64,000 nucleotides of DNA, from contig CAVYRD010000001.1 in the NCBI GenBank assembly GCA_963770865.1, positions 1 to 64,000 of the forward strand. Direction: 5' to 3'. This document shows positions 47,228 through 54,020 of this stretch, one piece after another. The notes beneath the pieces were generated by a model that did no database searches, was not told the origin of the DNA, and saw only the letters and a program-made list of their open reading frames with translations. Each line of letters starts with the position of its first letter. Position 1 is the stretch's first letter. A program made the translations under genes and the position numbers. Source of the DNA: Miltoncostaea sp963770865. Its GTDB lineage: Bacteria > Actinomycetota > Thermoleophilia > Miltoncostaeales > Miltoncostaeaceae.

Positions 47228-48519
47228 GTCGCACCCCAGATCGGGAAGCCGTCGGGGTCGAGGATCTCCCCGCGCGCGCGGGGGGACTCTTTGTGGTCAT
47301 CCGTGGTGGTGGTGGTCATCCGTGGGGCACGGGTGACCACGTCGGCTGACGGGTGGCCACCGTTTCTGACCGGGCCTCCGTGGTCGTCCGTGTCCGGGAG
47401 CTTCCACATATACGGCCCGCGGAAGCCATCCTGGTAGACGCAGCCCGTCTCCCTGCGGATCCCGAGGTTCTCGCGAGCGCGGCGGATGGTGCGCGGGAAG
47501 TGCCCCGCCCTTCGTAGCTCTGCGGTCGCGTCCTTCGCCGCCTTGGGACCCTTGGCCAGCATGTCCTCGATGGCCTGGGCGCAGTCCTGGCACTCGCCGC
47601 GCTCATCGCCGTCTACGGCCCCGGTGAGGTCGTCGGCGCGCACCTCCGCACGCTCGCCGGTCCACTCGATCACGGCGACGCTCGCGTCATCGGCGCCCGG
47701 CGTCAGGCGAAGCCCCAGCGCCGGCGGCAGCTTCCCCGCGAGGAGGTTCGCTTTGAGGACCGCGACGACACGGTCCGAGGTCTCCGTCGGGTCGGCGCCG
47801 TCGGAGGTCCCGATGATGAGCGCCGAGCGCGGCACGTTCACCCATGCGGCCCCGCCCATGACGCGCTGACGGGCGTTCCGGCTCGGGTTCTTGTTCAAGT
47901 GCAGGATGACGAGGACCGCGCATCCGTGCTCGCGGGCCAACGCCGCGAGAGGCCGCAGGACCGCGCGGATGTCCTCTTCGCTGTTGCTCTTGAGCCCGCG
48001 ATCCATGAACGACGGCCCGGTGTCCACGATGACCAATCCGGCATCGATCTCGCGTGCCGCCTCGGCCAGCCTCTCGGCCCCGGATGGGAGTGTGAGGAAC
48101 GGCGCTTCGGACTCGAGATCGTCGGACAGGATCAGCACCCGATCGAGATCGGCGCCCATCGCCGTCAGCCGCGGCATGACCACCGCCTCGGGTGACTCCT
48201 CGGACGTGAGGATGACCACGCCCCGGGGGGCCTGGAGGTCGCTTCCACCCGGCAAGCCGGCGAGCTGCCCCTGGCTGGTTCGCGACGCGTACTCCTGCGC
48301 CAACGTCGATTTGCCGAAGCCGCCATCCGCGACGATGGCGCTGCACTCTCCAACGGGTATGCGGTCGCGGTGCAGCCACTCGACGTGCCGCCGCTCAATC
48401 TCCGACGCTCGCACGAATCCGGCGAGCGGCCCGGCCGGCGCCCTCGGGGCGCCGGCCGGGATCGTGAAGCCGTGATCCCGCAGCAGTCGGTCGACGTCGA
48501 TCTCGGGTCGGTCGCTCAT
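47224..48519 (-). CDS. RepA-like AAA ATPase (DnaB/RecA-fold helicase)
   Basis: 431 residues. RecA-fold core: Walker A IVADGGFGKSTLAQEYA, Walker B LVIVDTGPSFMD, sensor region VLVILHLNKNPS, then VMGGAAWVNVPRSALII, as in RepA/AAA_25 hexameric helicases of plasmids and phages. A winged-helix-like C-terminal region follows (AELRRAGHFPRTIRRARENL). It probably drives autonomous replication of the excised island. The ATG overlaps the upstream gene's stop. Confidence 0.85.
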   Translation of the reverse strand: MSDRPEIDVDRLLRDHGFTIPAGAPRAPAGPLAGFVRASEIERRHVEWLHRDRIPVGECSAIVADGGFGKSTLAQEYASRTSQGQLAGLPGGSDLQAPRGVVILTSEESPEAVVMPRLTAMGADLDRVLILSDDLESEAPFLTLPSGAERLAEAAREIDAGLVIVDTGPSFMDRGLKSNSEEDIRAVLRPLAALAREHGCAVLVILHLNKNPSRNARQRVMGGAAWVNVPRSALIIGTSDGADPTETSDRVVAVLKANLLAGKLPPALGLRLTPGADDASVAVIEWTGERAEVRADDLTGAVDGDERGECQDCAQAIEDMLAKGPKAAKDATAELRRAGHFPRTIRRARENLGIRRETGCVYQDGFRGPYMWKLPDTDDHGGPVRNGGHPSADVVTRAPRMTTTTTDDHKESPRARGEILDPDGFPIWGAT

Positions 48520-48794
48520 CGGACGACCTCGCCGCGGAGTTGCTCCACGAGGTCGGCGATCACCGCGTCCACCCGGCGCAGCATCCCGGCGAGGCTGTCG
48601 TCCACCTCGACCTCGTCGATCTCCAACGCGAGCAACTCGAGGACACGCGTGCGCCGGTCGTAGTGCTCCACGCGCTCCAGAAACGCCTCAGCCTCGGGAC
48701 CGATCAGACCGCACCATGCGGCCATCTGGCGATCCCGCTCGTGCCTCGCGGTCGTCGAGAAGAGGGCTTCTCCGGTTGAGATGCTGGGGCCCAT
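48516..48794 (-). CDS. Island hypothetical protein, acidic helical
   Basis: About 92 residues from ATG 48794 (GTGAGG upstream; the frame stays open to 48875). Helical: EAEAFLERVEHYDRRTRVLE, then an acidic segment EIDEVEVDDSL and a coil. Overlaps the AAA ATPase by 4 bp. Unrecognised. The 205 bp between it and the next gene hold only low-information sequence. Confidence 0.5.
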   Translation of the reverse strand: MGPSISTGEALFSTTARHERDRQMAAWCGLIGPEAEAFLERVEHYDRRTRVLELLALEIDEVEVDDSLAGMLRRVDAVIADLVEQLRGEVVR

Positions 48795-48999
48795 CCACGC
48801 CGGCCTCACTGGAGACCGCCGAGGCGCAGCCAGCACGCCTGGTAGCGACCGATGGAGATGGGTCGGATCCCCCAACCTGCGAGGGCGAATGTAAGGACGG
48901 CCGAGCGACGCTGCCTGACGCTTAGACCACCAGGGCCCTTGCTATGGTCGGCGGTGAGGTTGGAGGCGGCGGCGTTCCTGGCGGGGCGCCGTTTGTCGT

Positions 49000-49215
49000 T
49001 CACGGCCCCGCGTCCCGCTCGAGCCACTCCTCGATGTCGGCCAGGCGGTAGCGCACGTGGCGCCCCACTCGATATACGCGTGGCCCTCGCCTCTTCGCCC
49101 GCCAGGTCTGCAGCGTGAGGACAGGTACCGCCAAGAATCGCGCGGCCTCCTGCGGAGTGAGGAGCCGGTCGATCTGGCCGGGTCGCTGGCCTTCCCCTGC
49201 GCTGGTCGCATCCAT
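49000..49215 (-). CDS. Excisionase-like MerR-type HTH protein
   Basis: 71 residues. LTPQEAARFLAVPVLTLQTWRAKRRGPRVYRVG then RVRYRLADIEEWL: the excisionase/helix-turn-helix domain 17 pattern. ATG 49215 lies 7 nt after TAGCGT (leaderless). Divergent from the Xre repressor with one operator between them, so it is the likely first early gene of the leftward operon, repressed in the integrated state. Confidence 0.8.
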   Translation of the reverse strand: MDATSAGEGQRPGQIDRLLTPQEAARFLAVPVLTLQTWRAKRRGPRVYRVGRHVRYRLADIEEWLERDAGP

Positions 49216-49222
49216 GTGACGA

Positions 49223-49273
49223 ACGCTAGTAGCAGCATGCGATAACCACTACGCTGCTGTGCGTAAATCGCAC
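49223..49273. promoter_or_regulatory. Switch region: leftward -10 and operator O1
   Basis: Leftward -10 TAGCGT is at 49228-49223. A perfect dyad GTGCG-TAAAT-CGCAC is at 49259-49273, followed by TAGGAGG and the repressor start GTG 49286. O1 is placed to control the repressor and the leftward early operon. Confidence 0.65.
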
Positions 49274-49285
49274 TTAGGAGGCACG

Positions 49286-49801
49286 GTGGCAACCCTCTTG
49301 ATGCAGCCAAGCGAGGTCTTCAGACGGCGGCTGCGCGAAACGCGCAAAGCGCGGGGACTCAGTCAGGCTGAGCTCGCGGATCAGATGACCGCCGCGGGAC
49401 AATCGATGCACCGAGAGGCTTTGCTCCGGGTCGAGAATGGGACACGGCGCCTGTCGCTCGATGAAGCCCTCGCCTTCGCCCAGGTACTCGCAGCCTCGCC
49501 GGCGAACCTGCTCAGCCCGCCCGAGGGCGCCGCTACCGCCCCCATCGAGACGATCGGCTACGACGGTGCAGGCCTGCGCCAGTGGCTCGCTACCGGAAGT
49601 GGCGGGCAGGCTTGGCCCGGACACATCGAGACTGCCGACGATCGCGCACTCGCGGAGTCCTGGTTCGAGGCCGTCCTGTCGGCGCTTGCCGCTGCGCTCC
49701 TCGACGCACACCGAGCCGGCGACAAGGAGGGCGTGAACGTGATCGGCCAAAGGATCGTCGAGGAGACACGGGCCTACCTAGCGACCGCCGACGCCGTATG
49801 A
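49286..49801 (+). CDS. Xre-family repressor of the island
   Basis: 171 residues from GTG 49286, 5 nt after TAGGAGG. An upstream in-frame GTG lies inside operator O1 and is rejected. N-terminal HTH: FRRRLRETRKARGLSQAELADQ then ALLRVENGTRRLSLDEALAF. The C-terminal half is helical and lacks LexA-like peptidase motifs, so induction would need another signal, such as an antirepressor from a helper phage. Flanked by two operators of the same architecture. Confidence 0.82.
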   Translation: MATLLMQPSEVFRRRLRETRKARGLSQAELADQMTAAGQSMHREALLRVENGTRRLSLDEALAFAQVLAASPANLLSPPEGAATAPIETIGYDGAGLRQWLATGSGGQAWPGHIETADDRALAESWFEAVLSALAAALLDAHRAGDKEGVNVIGQRIVEETRAYLATADAV

Positions 49802-49806
49802 CAGGT

Positions 49807-49821
49807 GTGCGCTTCTCGCAC
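49807..49821 (+). promoter_or_regulatory. Operator O2
   Basis: Dyad GTGCG-CTTCT-CGCAC (the palindrome extends to 49806-49822), the same GTGCG-N5-CGCAC architecture as O1. It lies 31 bp before the leaderless -10 TACGTT (49853-49858) of the rightward operon, a position suited to repression. Confidence 0.65.
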
Positions 49822-49865
49822 ATAGATATGGCATAACGGCACACCACGGCGGTACGTTGCGGGAC

Positions 49866-50087
49866 ATGGTCGAATACCCCACAGAACCGCCGTTCCTGAC
49901 GATCCCGGAGACCGCGCTCCGGCTTGGCCTCTCCCGAACTCGGGCCTATGCGTGGGTCCGCGGGGGCGTGCTGCCGGCGGTCCAGGTGAACGGCCGCCTA
50001 CTGGTGCCGGCCGGGGCGCTTGAGGCATGGGTCACCGAGCAGGAGGCCCGCGCCCTCGCCTCCGTGGGCACGAGACGGGCGGCATAA
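49866..50087 (+). CDS. HTH DNA-binding protein (excisionase family)
   Basis: 73 residues. FLTIPETALRLGLSRTRAYAWVRGGVLPAVQVNGRLLVPAGALEAWV-type HTH_17 fold (key residues: PETALRLGLSRTRAY and the C-terminal ALEAWV). ATG 49866 is 7 nt after TACGTT (leaderless). First gene of the rightward operon, controlled by O2. Confidence 0.75.
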   Translation: MVEYPTEPPFLTIPETALRLGLSRTRAYAWVRGGVLPAVQVNGRLLVPAGALEAWVTEQEARALASVGTRRAA

Positions 50088-50335
50088 GGATGGCGACGGC
50101 GTGGCGCTCCACCTCACGGCGCCCGCCGTCGCCGGCCCGGGGGGGCAGGAACTCTGCGGGTCCCGGCGCGGTCCTGACCCCGCAGCATCTTCTCCACGGA
50201 AACTCCCGCGCGTTTCCCCCCAAGAATGGCGCGCGGGGTTTTCGCAGAGGGGATAGAGGTCGAGAACTCTGCGACTTCGACGCAAAGCTGACCCCGGCAG
50301 CTTCTCGCGAGTGAGACCAAAATGAAGGGATCCTG
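50088..50335. other. Noncoding stretch in the rightward island operon
   Basis: 248 bp without a convincing gene. Open frames here have poor codon bias. Two segments, AACTCTGCGGGTC and AACTCTGCGACTTC, repeat AACTCTGCG at about 50149 and 50268. A structured leader, small RNA or packaging-site role is possible but nothing is proven. Confidence 0.3.
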
Positions 50336-50842
50336 ATGGCTACCTGCGCATGCCGCATCACGATCGCCGAGCTGGTCGCGGCGCTCGACTACGTGCAACC
50401 GGAGGCCGTTCTTGGCCTCGTCGGTGACGATCTCGACCGGGATTGGCAGGGCAATCCCGCCGTCCGGATCGAGGTGGCCGCGCGGATCGTCTCCGAGCGT
50501 CGCGGGAGCGTCCGCGAGCAGACCGCGATGAACGAGATGTACCGCGGGTGGCTTGACGATCGCGCCTTCCGCCGCGAGGAGGCCGCTCGCGAGGCAGCCG
50601 AAGCCGCTAGGGCCGCCTTCCTCACCCGCCGCAAGCCGATCTTCGCCTTCACCGGTCCGGGCGGGGGATCAGGACCGATCGTCCTGACGGCGGAGGAGGG
50701 CTTGGGCGACGTCGACCGCGAGCAGCTCGCGGACCGCATCCGCGAGGCGAGTGAGCAGGCGCGCATCCGCTTCGACGCCAAGGAGCCCGAACTCGACCGC
50801 CCGGGCTGGGAGCGCACGTTCGCGAAGGAGATGAAGCGATGA
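50336..50842 (+). CDS. Island/phage-type hypothetical protein
   Basis: 168 residues. A structured N-terminus (RITIAELVAALDYVQPEAVL), a long Glu/Ala/Arg coiled coil (FRREEAAREAAEAARAAFL), a Gly-rich bend (FTGPGGGSGPIVLTAEE) and a helical C-terminus. It sits where phages often have a head-morphogenesis or packaging accessory gene, directly before the small GTFP protein and the protease (4-bp overlap). Unrecognised. Confidence 0.6.
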   Translation: MATCACRITIAELVAALDYVQPEAVLGLVGDDLDRDWQGNPAVRIEVAARIVSERRGSVREQTAMNEMYRGWLDDRAFRREEAAREAAEAARAAFLTRRKPIFAFTGPGGGSGPIVLTAEEGLGDVDREQLADRIREASEQARIRFDAKEPELDRPGWERTFAKEMKR

Positions 50843-51033
50843 GCCATCAGCCCGAGAGCCGGCCTGGGCCGTCAGGCGAGTCCCGTGGCACGTTTCCACG
50901 CGAATGGGGGCCCCCGCTCGGTCCCGATGCCACCACCCAGGAGATCCGGGTGTGGATCAAGCTGAACGTCCTCAAGGGCATGGAGCGGCGTCAGCGTGGC
51001 GAGACGGTCCCGTGGCTCGCCGAGCGCCGGTGA
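50839..51033 (+). CDS. Small GTFPxxWG protein coupled to the protease
   Basis: 64 residues: a disordered Pro/Ser-rich N-terminus, then GTFPREWGPP and a basic helical C-terminus (IRVWIKLNVLKGMERRQRG). The matching gene at 17549-17724 keeps the same C-terminal half. Overlaps both neighbours by 4 bp. The strict pairing with the protease suggests a protease partner, scaffold or capsid-interacting peptide (inference). Confidence 0.6.
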   Translation: MSHQPESRPGPSGESRGTFPREWGPPLGPDATTQEIRVWIKLNVLKGMERRQRGETVPWLAERR

Positions 51034-51695
51034 CGACCGAACGCCGATCCGGGGCGGTGTCGATGTTCGCCGGCGCGGATACGGCCGACGCGAGCGGCGT
51101 GAGCGTGACCGGCCTCGCGGTGCCGTTCGGCGTGCCGGCGAACATCGGAGCGTTCACGGAGCGGTTTTCGCGAGATGCCTTTGCGGAAGATGAGAAGGCC
51201 GGCTTCAAGGGGATCACGAGCCAGTTCATGCACGACGGCGTCTTCCTCCTGGGATCGGTGGACGGCCGCAGTCTGCAGCTCACCCAGACCCCGGCCGGCC
51301 TCGTCTTCACGCTGAAGCTGCCCGCGAGCGCCGGCTATGTGGCGGAGCTTGTCGCCCGCCAGGACGTCGCCGGCGCGAGCGTCAGCTTCGTCGCGACCGA
51401 CGACGAATGGGACTGGGCAGTCGATGGCGAGCCGATGCGCACCGTCAAGGCAGCCAGATTGCTCGAGGTCAGTTTGGTCAGCAAACCCGCATATCCGACG
51501 ACCTCGGTGCAGATCGCGGCCGGGCCGACGCGGTCGGCGCCAGTAGCCCCGGCGTCCGGCCCGGCGCCCGTCCTGTCGATGGAGGAGGCAGGCCGGCAGC
51601 TCCGGGCCCGCGAAGCGCGGATGAACTGGGAGCGGATGACGCGCTGGCGCGAGCGGATCATCGACCTCGACATCGAGCGGACCCGGTACCCCTGA
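51030..51695 (+). CDS. HK97-family prohead protease
   Basis: 221 residues. Order of motifs fits the U35/HK97 prohead protease family: VTGLAVPFGV, FTERFSRDAF, catalytic His in SQFMHDGVFLLGSV, catalytic Ser region AGASVSFVATDD, then RTVKAARLLEVSLVSKPAYPTT, the family's most conserved C-terminal strand. In phages it cleaves the capsid delta-domain during head maturation. Here no capsid gene accompanies it. GTG start overlaps the upstream stop. A hairpin terminator lies 110 bp downstream. Confidence 0.82.
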   Translation: MTTERRSGAVSMFAGADTADASGVSVTGLAVPFGVPANIGAFTERFSRDAFAEDEKAGFKGITSQFMHDGVFLLGSVDGRSLQLTQTPAGLVFTLKLPASAGYVAELVARQDVAGASVSFVATDDEWDWAVDGEPMRTVKAARLLEVSLVSKPAYPTTSVQIAAGPTRSAPVAPASGPAPVLSMEEAGRQLRAREARMNWERMTRWRERIIDLDIERTRYP

Positions 51696-51806
51696 TGGCC
51701 GCCGGGGCCTCGGGGGGAGAACGAGCCCTCGATGGCCGGGAGAGAGAACGGGGCACCGACCATCGAGGACACTCACTCCCTTCGACCCTCAGAAGAACCG
51801 ATGAGA

Positions 51807-51835
51807 GTGGCGCGGCGGTCGTCACGCCGCGCCAC
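51807..51835 (+). terminator. Hairpin after the protease gene
   Basis: GTGGCGCGGCG - 7-nt loop - CGCCGCGCCAC, an 11-bp perfect stem. The rest of the 340-bp stretch 51696-52036 shows no credible gene. Confidence 0.65.
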
Positions 51836-52036
51836 CAAGAGATCATGGTCCGGACCGTCTCGTAAATGGAGCGTCGCCCGGCTTTCAGGGGCCGTTCAGT
51901 CCTCAGCTCCCGGAGGCTTCAGGCTCGGTTCACGGCTGCTCCTCGACTGGCAGATCCGGGCGTGGGAGGCCACGGCCGCGATGCACCGACTCCCCCCCGG
52001 CGCCGCTAACGGCCGCCAGGGGCCTCGCCGCCCTCC

Positions 52037-52198
52037 TTAGACCAGCGCGCTGGTGAGGATGTCGGCGCCGACTACGAGGCCGGTCCAGCCGGCTGCGCAT
52101 ACCACCAGGGCAAGCGCCCACGCCGTGAGCTTGGGCCAGTCAAGATTCGGCGCGGCGGAGGTGTGGCCGGATCCCGTCGTACCACCGTACGGGTTCAT
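52037..52198 (-). CDS. Small single-pass membrane protein
   Basis: 53 residues: a Gly/Ser-rich polar N-terminus and one long helix (LTAWALALVVCAAGWTGLVVG). GGGGGAG precedes ATG 52198. Unrecognised island cargo. Confidence 0.5.
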   Translation of the reverse strand: MNPYGGTTGSGHTSAAPNLDWPKLTAWALALVVCAAGWTGLVVGADILTSALV

Positions 52199-52273
52199 GG
52201 ATGCGCTTCTCCCCCCCTTGTCCGCCTCGGTGGCAGACAGAAACCGATGCACTCGCGTTCGAGCGTTGAACGC

Positions 52274-52303
52274 CCCGGCAGGCCGTGTGCGGCACCTGCC
52301 GGG
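52274..52303. terminator. Hairpin in intergenic island DNA
   Basis: CCCGGCAGG/CCTGCCGGG, 9-bp stem with a 12-nt loop, inside the 300-bp stretch 52199-52499 that otherwise holds only a TTGACG (52455) as a possible -35 for the next gene. Confidence 0.4.
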
Positions 52304-52499
52304 ACTGCGGGGCGGGTCAGCGGGCGGCCTCAGCAACACGCACCACCGCTCCACCCCGGTGCGATGGGGCGCATCGCGCTCGCGACGCTAACCCGGCGCC
52401 GCCTGCCCGGTCGAGCGAGGAAACTCACAGACAGACGGTGAATCCGTGCCTACGTTGACGTAAGGGACGCTAGGCCCCTTGTCCTTCGGATGACTCCTC

Positions 52500-52745
52500 G
52501 TGTCTGATGGCCTGGTGCACACGCTCGGGGCGGATACCGACGACACGCTCGAGATGCCCGAATGGTGGCGCATCGTGGAGGTCGTGCCCCCACGCGGGGC
52601 GCGGCTGATCTTCATCGAGCAGGGCGCCGCCGAGGATTTCGCGAACTACCTGGTGGACGACGCCGCTGGGCAGGTCCTTGTGGAGCACTGGCGCGACGGG
52701 GAGCTGAACACGGCTCGTCTGATCGTGCGCTTCGACCCGAACTGA
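52500..52745 (+). CDS. Small island hypothetical protein
   Basis: 81 residues from GTG 52500. Alpha-beta pattern (WWRIVEVVPPRGARLIFIEQ, VLVEHWRDGELNTARLIVRF). Codon bias is normal. Possibly driven by a TTGACG box 45 bp upstream. Unrecognised. Confidence 0.5.
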   Translation: MSDGLVHTLGADTDDTLEMPEWWRIVEVVPPRGARLIFIEQGAAEDFANYLVDDAAGQVLVEHWRDGELNTARLIVRFDPN

Positions 52746-52761
52746 GGTCGATGCCTGCGGC

Positions 52762-52965
52762 ATGCCCGTCGCCATCCCGAAACCCGAGGTCTGCCCGTAC
52801 GGCGACTGCCGCAGCCCGGACGTTCGGCGCGAGCGGGGGGAGGTGAGGATCGAGCCCGACAACCCCGGAAGACCTCTCGCCAATCGCCGCGACTTCGCCA
52901 CCCGATGGGTGTGGGTCTGCGGGTGCTGCGGCCGGCGGCTCGGCCTCGCACCCGATCCGGAGTAG
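52762..52965 (+). CDS. Small zinc-ribbon island protein
   Basis: 67 residues. Metal ligands CPYGDC and CGCCG, spaced about 40 residues apart, suit a zinc ribbon; the middle is basic and polar. Sixteen bp after the previous gene, so probably one transcript. Confidence 0.55.
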   Translation: MPVAIPKPEVCPYGDCRSPDVRRERGEVRIEPDNPGRPLANRRDFATRWVWVCGCCGRRLGLAPDPE

Positions 52966-53240
52966 ATCGGGGGCGTAAGCTTCAGGAAGTGAAGCCACAA
53001 CGACCTTGGCCAAACCCCTTGGCCAAGCGGTTTTCGCTTGCCACGGGCTGGCGACTGTGGGAATCTCTGCCGGCAAATCAAGTGGGGCCAGGGTGCTGAA
53101 GACACCCCGGACCCCGGTGCGAACGGGAGGCCAGTCCCGGACGCGGCGAGAGCGTACGCCACTCCTCGGGGAAGGGGGGCGTGCGCACTCGGCCGACCGT
53201 CTCACCTCCCGTTCGTCCCCACGACGAGGAGGAGATGACG

Positions 53241-53660
53241 ATGAGCACCAGGATGTTCGACACGATCCGCAAGACGGACCTCGAGGACCTGCGTTGGGTC
53301 GCCCGCGAGGCGGTGGCGATGGCAGCGGGGGCGTTCCAGGGCAGCTATCCCCACGGCGACGGGCTGGCGGAGTACACCGACGTGGTCAGGAACGCGTGGG
53401 CCCTCGGGGCCATCGGCATGGACTACGAACTGCCGATCCCCGGCACCCACTACGACGACCTGGGGGACTCGGTGCTCTGGCCGGCCTTCCTCAGCGCCGA
53501 CCACATCGCCACGATCCACGAGGCGACGGGCCAGCTCGCCGAGCACTACCGGTACTCCATCACCTCCAACCACGACTACCCGGCCGAGCGTGAGGCGTTC
53601 TACGGCGCGAAGCTCGAGCGGGTCCGGCGCGTGCGGTCGTTCCTCGAGCAGTTGTCGTAA
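53241..53660 (+). CDS. Island hypothetical protein
   Basis: 139 residues from ATG 53241, 7 nt after AGGAGG (an ATG at 53235 is too close). Mixed alpha-beta: RKTDLEDLRWVAREAVAMAA, HYDDLGDSVLWPAFLSADHI, then a helical C-terminus. Last gene before attR. No family recognised; the position at the island end is typical for cargo such as anti-phage or superinfection-exclusion genes, but nothing in the sequence proves this. Confidence 0.55.
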   Translation: MSTRMFDTIRKTDLEDLRWVAREAVAMAAGAFQGSYPHGDGLAEYTDVVRNAWALGAIGMDYELPIPGTHYDDLGDSVLWPAFLSADHIATIHEATGQLAEHYRYSITSNHDYPAEREAFYGAKLERVRRVRSFLEQLS

Positions 53661-53822
53661 GCGATCCGCTCCCCGGCGCGCATCGAACACGTCATGTGGG
53701 CCAGTTGTGGGCCATTCGCCCACGAAAACGGGCGGTCTTGGGCGGTCTTGAGCGGAGAACCGCGCCCGGGCAAATCTTCCCGAGATCCCGCTCCACAAGC
53801 CGGGATCCCGCTTTCCATCGGA

Positions 53823-53874
53823 AAGGCGACGGCGGGAGTCGAACCCGCGAATAACGGTTTTGCAGACCGCCGCG
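53823..53874. repeat. attR: 52-bp repeat within tRNA-Cys
   Basis: Identical to 44951-45002. It includes the 3' half of tRNA-Cys, so integration rebuilt an intact tRNA at this end. Confidence 0.92.
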
Positions 53875-53896
53875 TTAGCCACTTCGCCACGTCGCC
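53824..53896 (-). tRNA. tRNA-Cys (GCA)
   Basis: 73 nt. Acceptor GGCGACG/CGTCGCC, discriminator U, anticodon arm GCGGT-CTGCAAA-ACCGT with anticodon GCA and U33, T-arm CGGGTTCGACTCCCG. CCA is not encoded. Its 3' half is the island's attachment site. Confidence 0.92.
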
Positions 53897-53952
53897 ACGT
53901 CGCGGACACGCAGGCTAGCAGCGATGGGCGGGGCGCTTTCCGCGCGACGGGC

Positions 53953-53983
53953 TTGACCTCAAGTCCACGTGAAGTCGCATCAT
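53953..53983 (+). promoter_or_regulatory. MerR/SoxR-type promoter of the quinone reductase gene
   Basis: TTGACC (53953-53958), 19-bp spacer, CATCAT (53978-53983). The spacer holds a dyad ACCTCAAGT..ACGTGAAGT centred between the boxes. A 19-bp spacer with an internal dyad is diagnostic of MerR-family activation. The regulator gene is not in this window. Confidence 0.5.
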
Positions 53984-54020
53984 GCTCCGCGACGAGTGGA
54001 CCACGTCCCAGGAGGGCTCG

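Larger units (their letters stand above)
44951..53874. mobile_element. Integrated phage-satellite-like island in tRNA-Cys
   Basis: 8.9 kb between perfect 52-bp repeats, one within tRNA-Cys. Left to right: small membrane protein, tyrosine integrase, excisionase-like protein, small protein, RepA-like AAA ATPase, small protein, second excisionase-like protein (all leftward); Xre repressor, third HTH protein, 168-aa protein, small GTFP protein, prohead protease (rightward); then a membrane peptide and three small accessory genes. GC is visibly lower than in the flanks. There are no capsid, terminase, tail, lysis or conjugation genes, so it cannot be a complete prophage or ICE. The plan resembles phage-inducible satellites. 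Confidence 0.8.

Noticed and set aside
50027..50314. A possible 95-residue phage gene overlapping the HTH gene end
   Set aside because: Arg/Pro/Ser-rich composition, no ribosome-binding site, overlap with the clear HTH gene; treated as noncoding.
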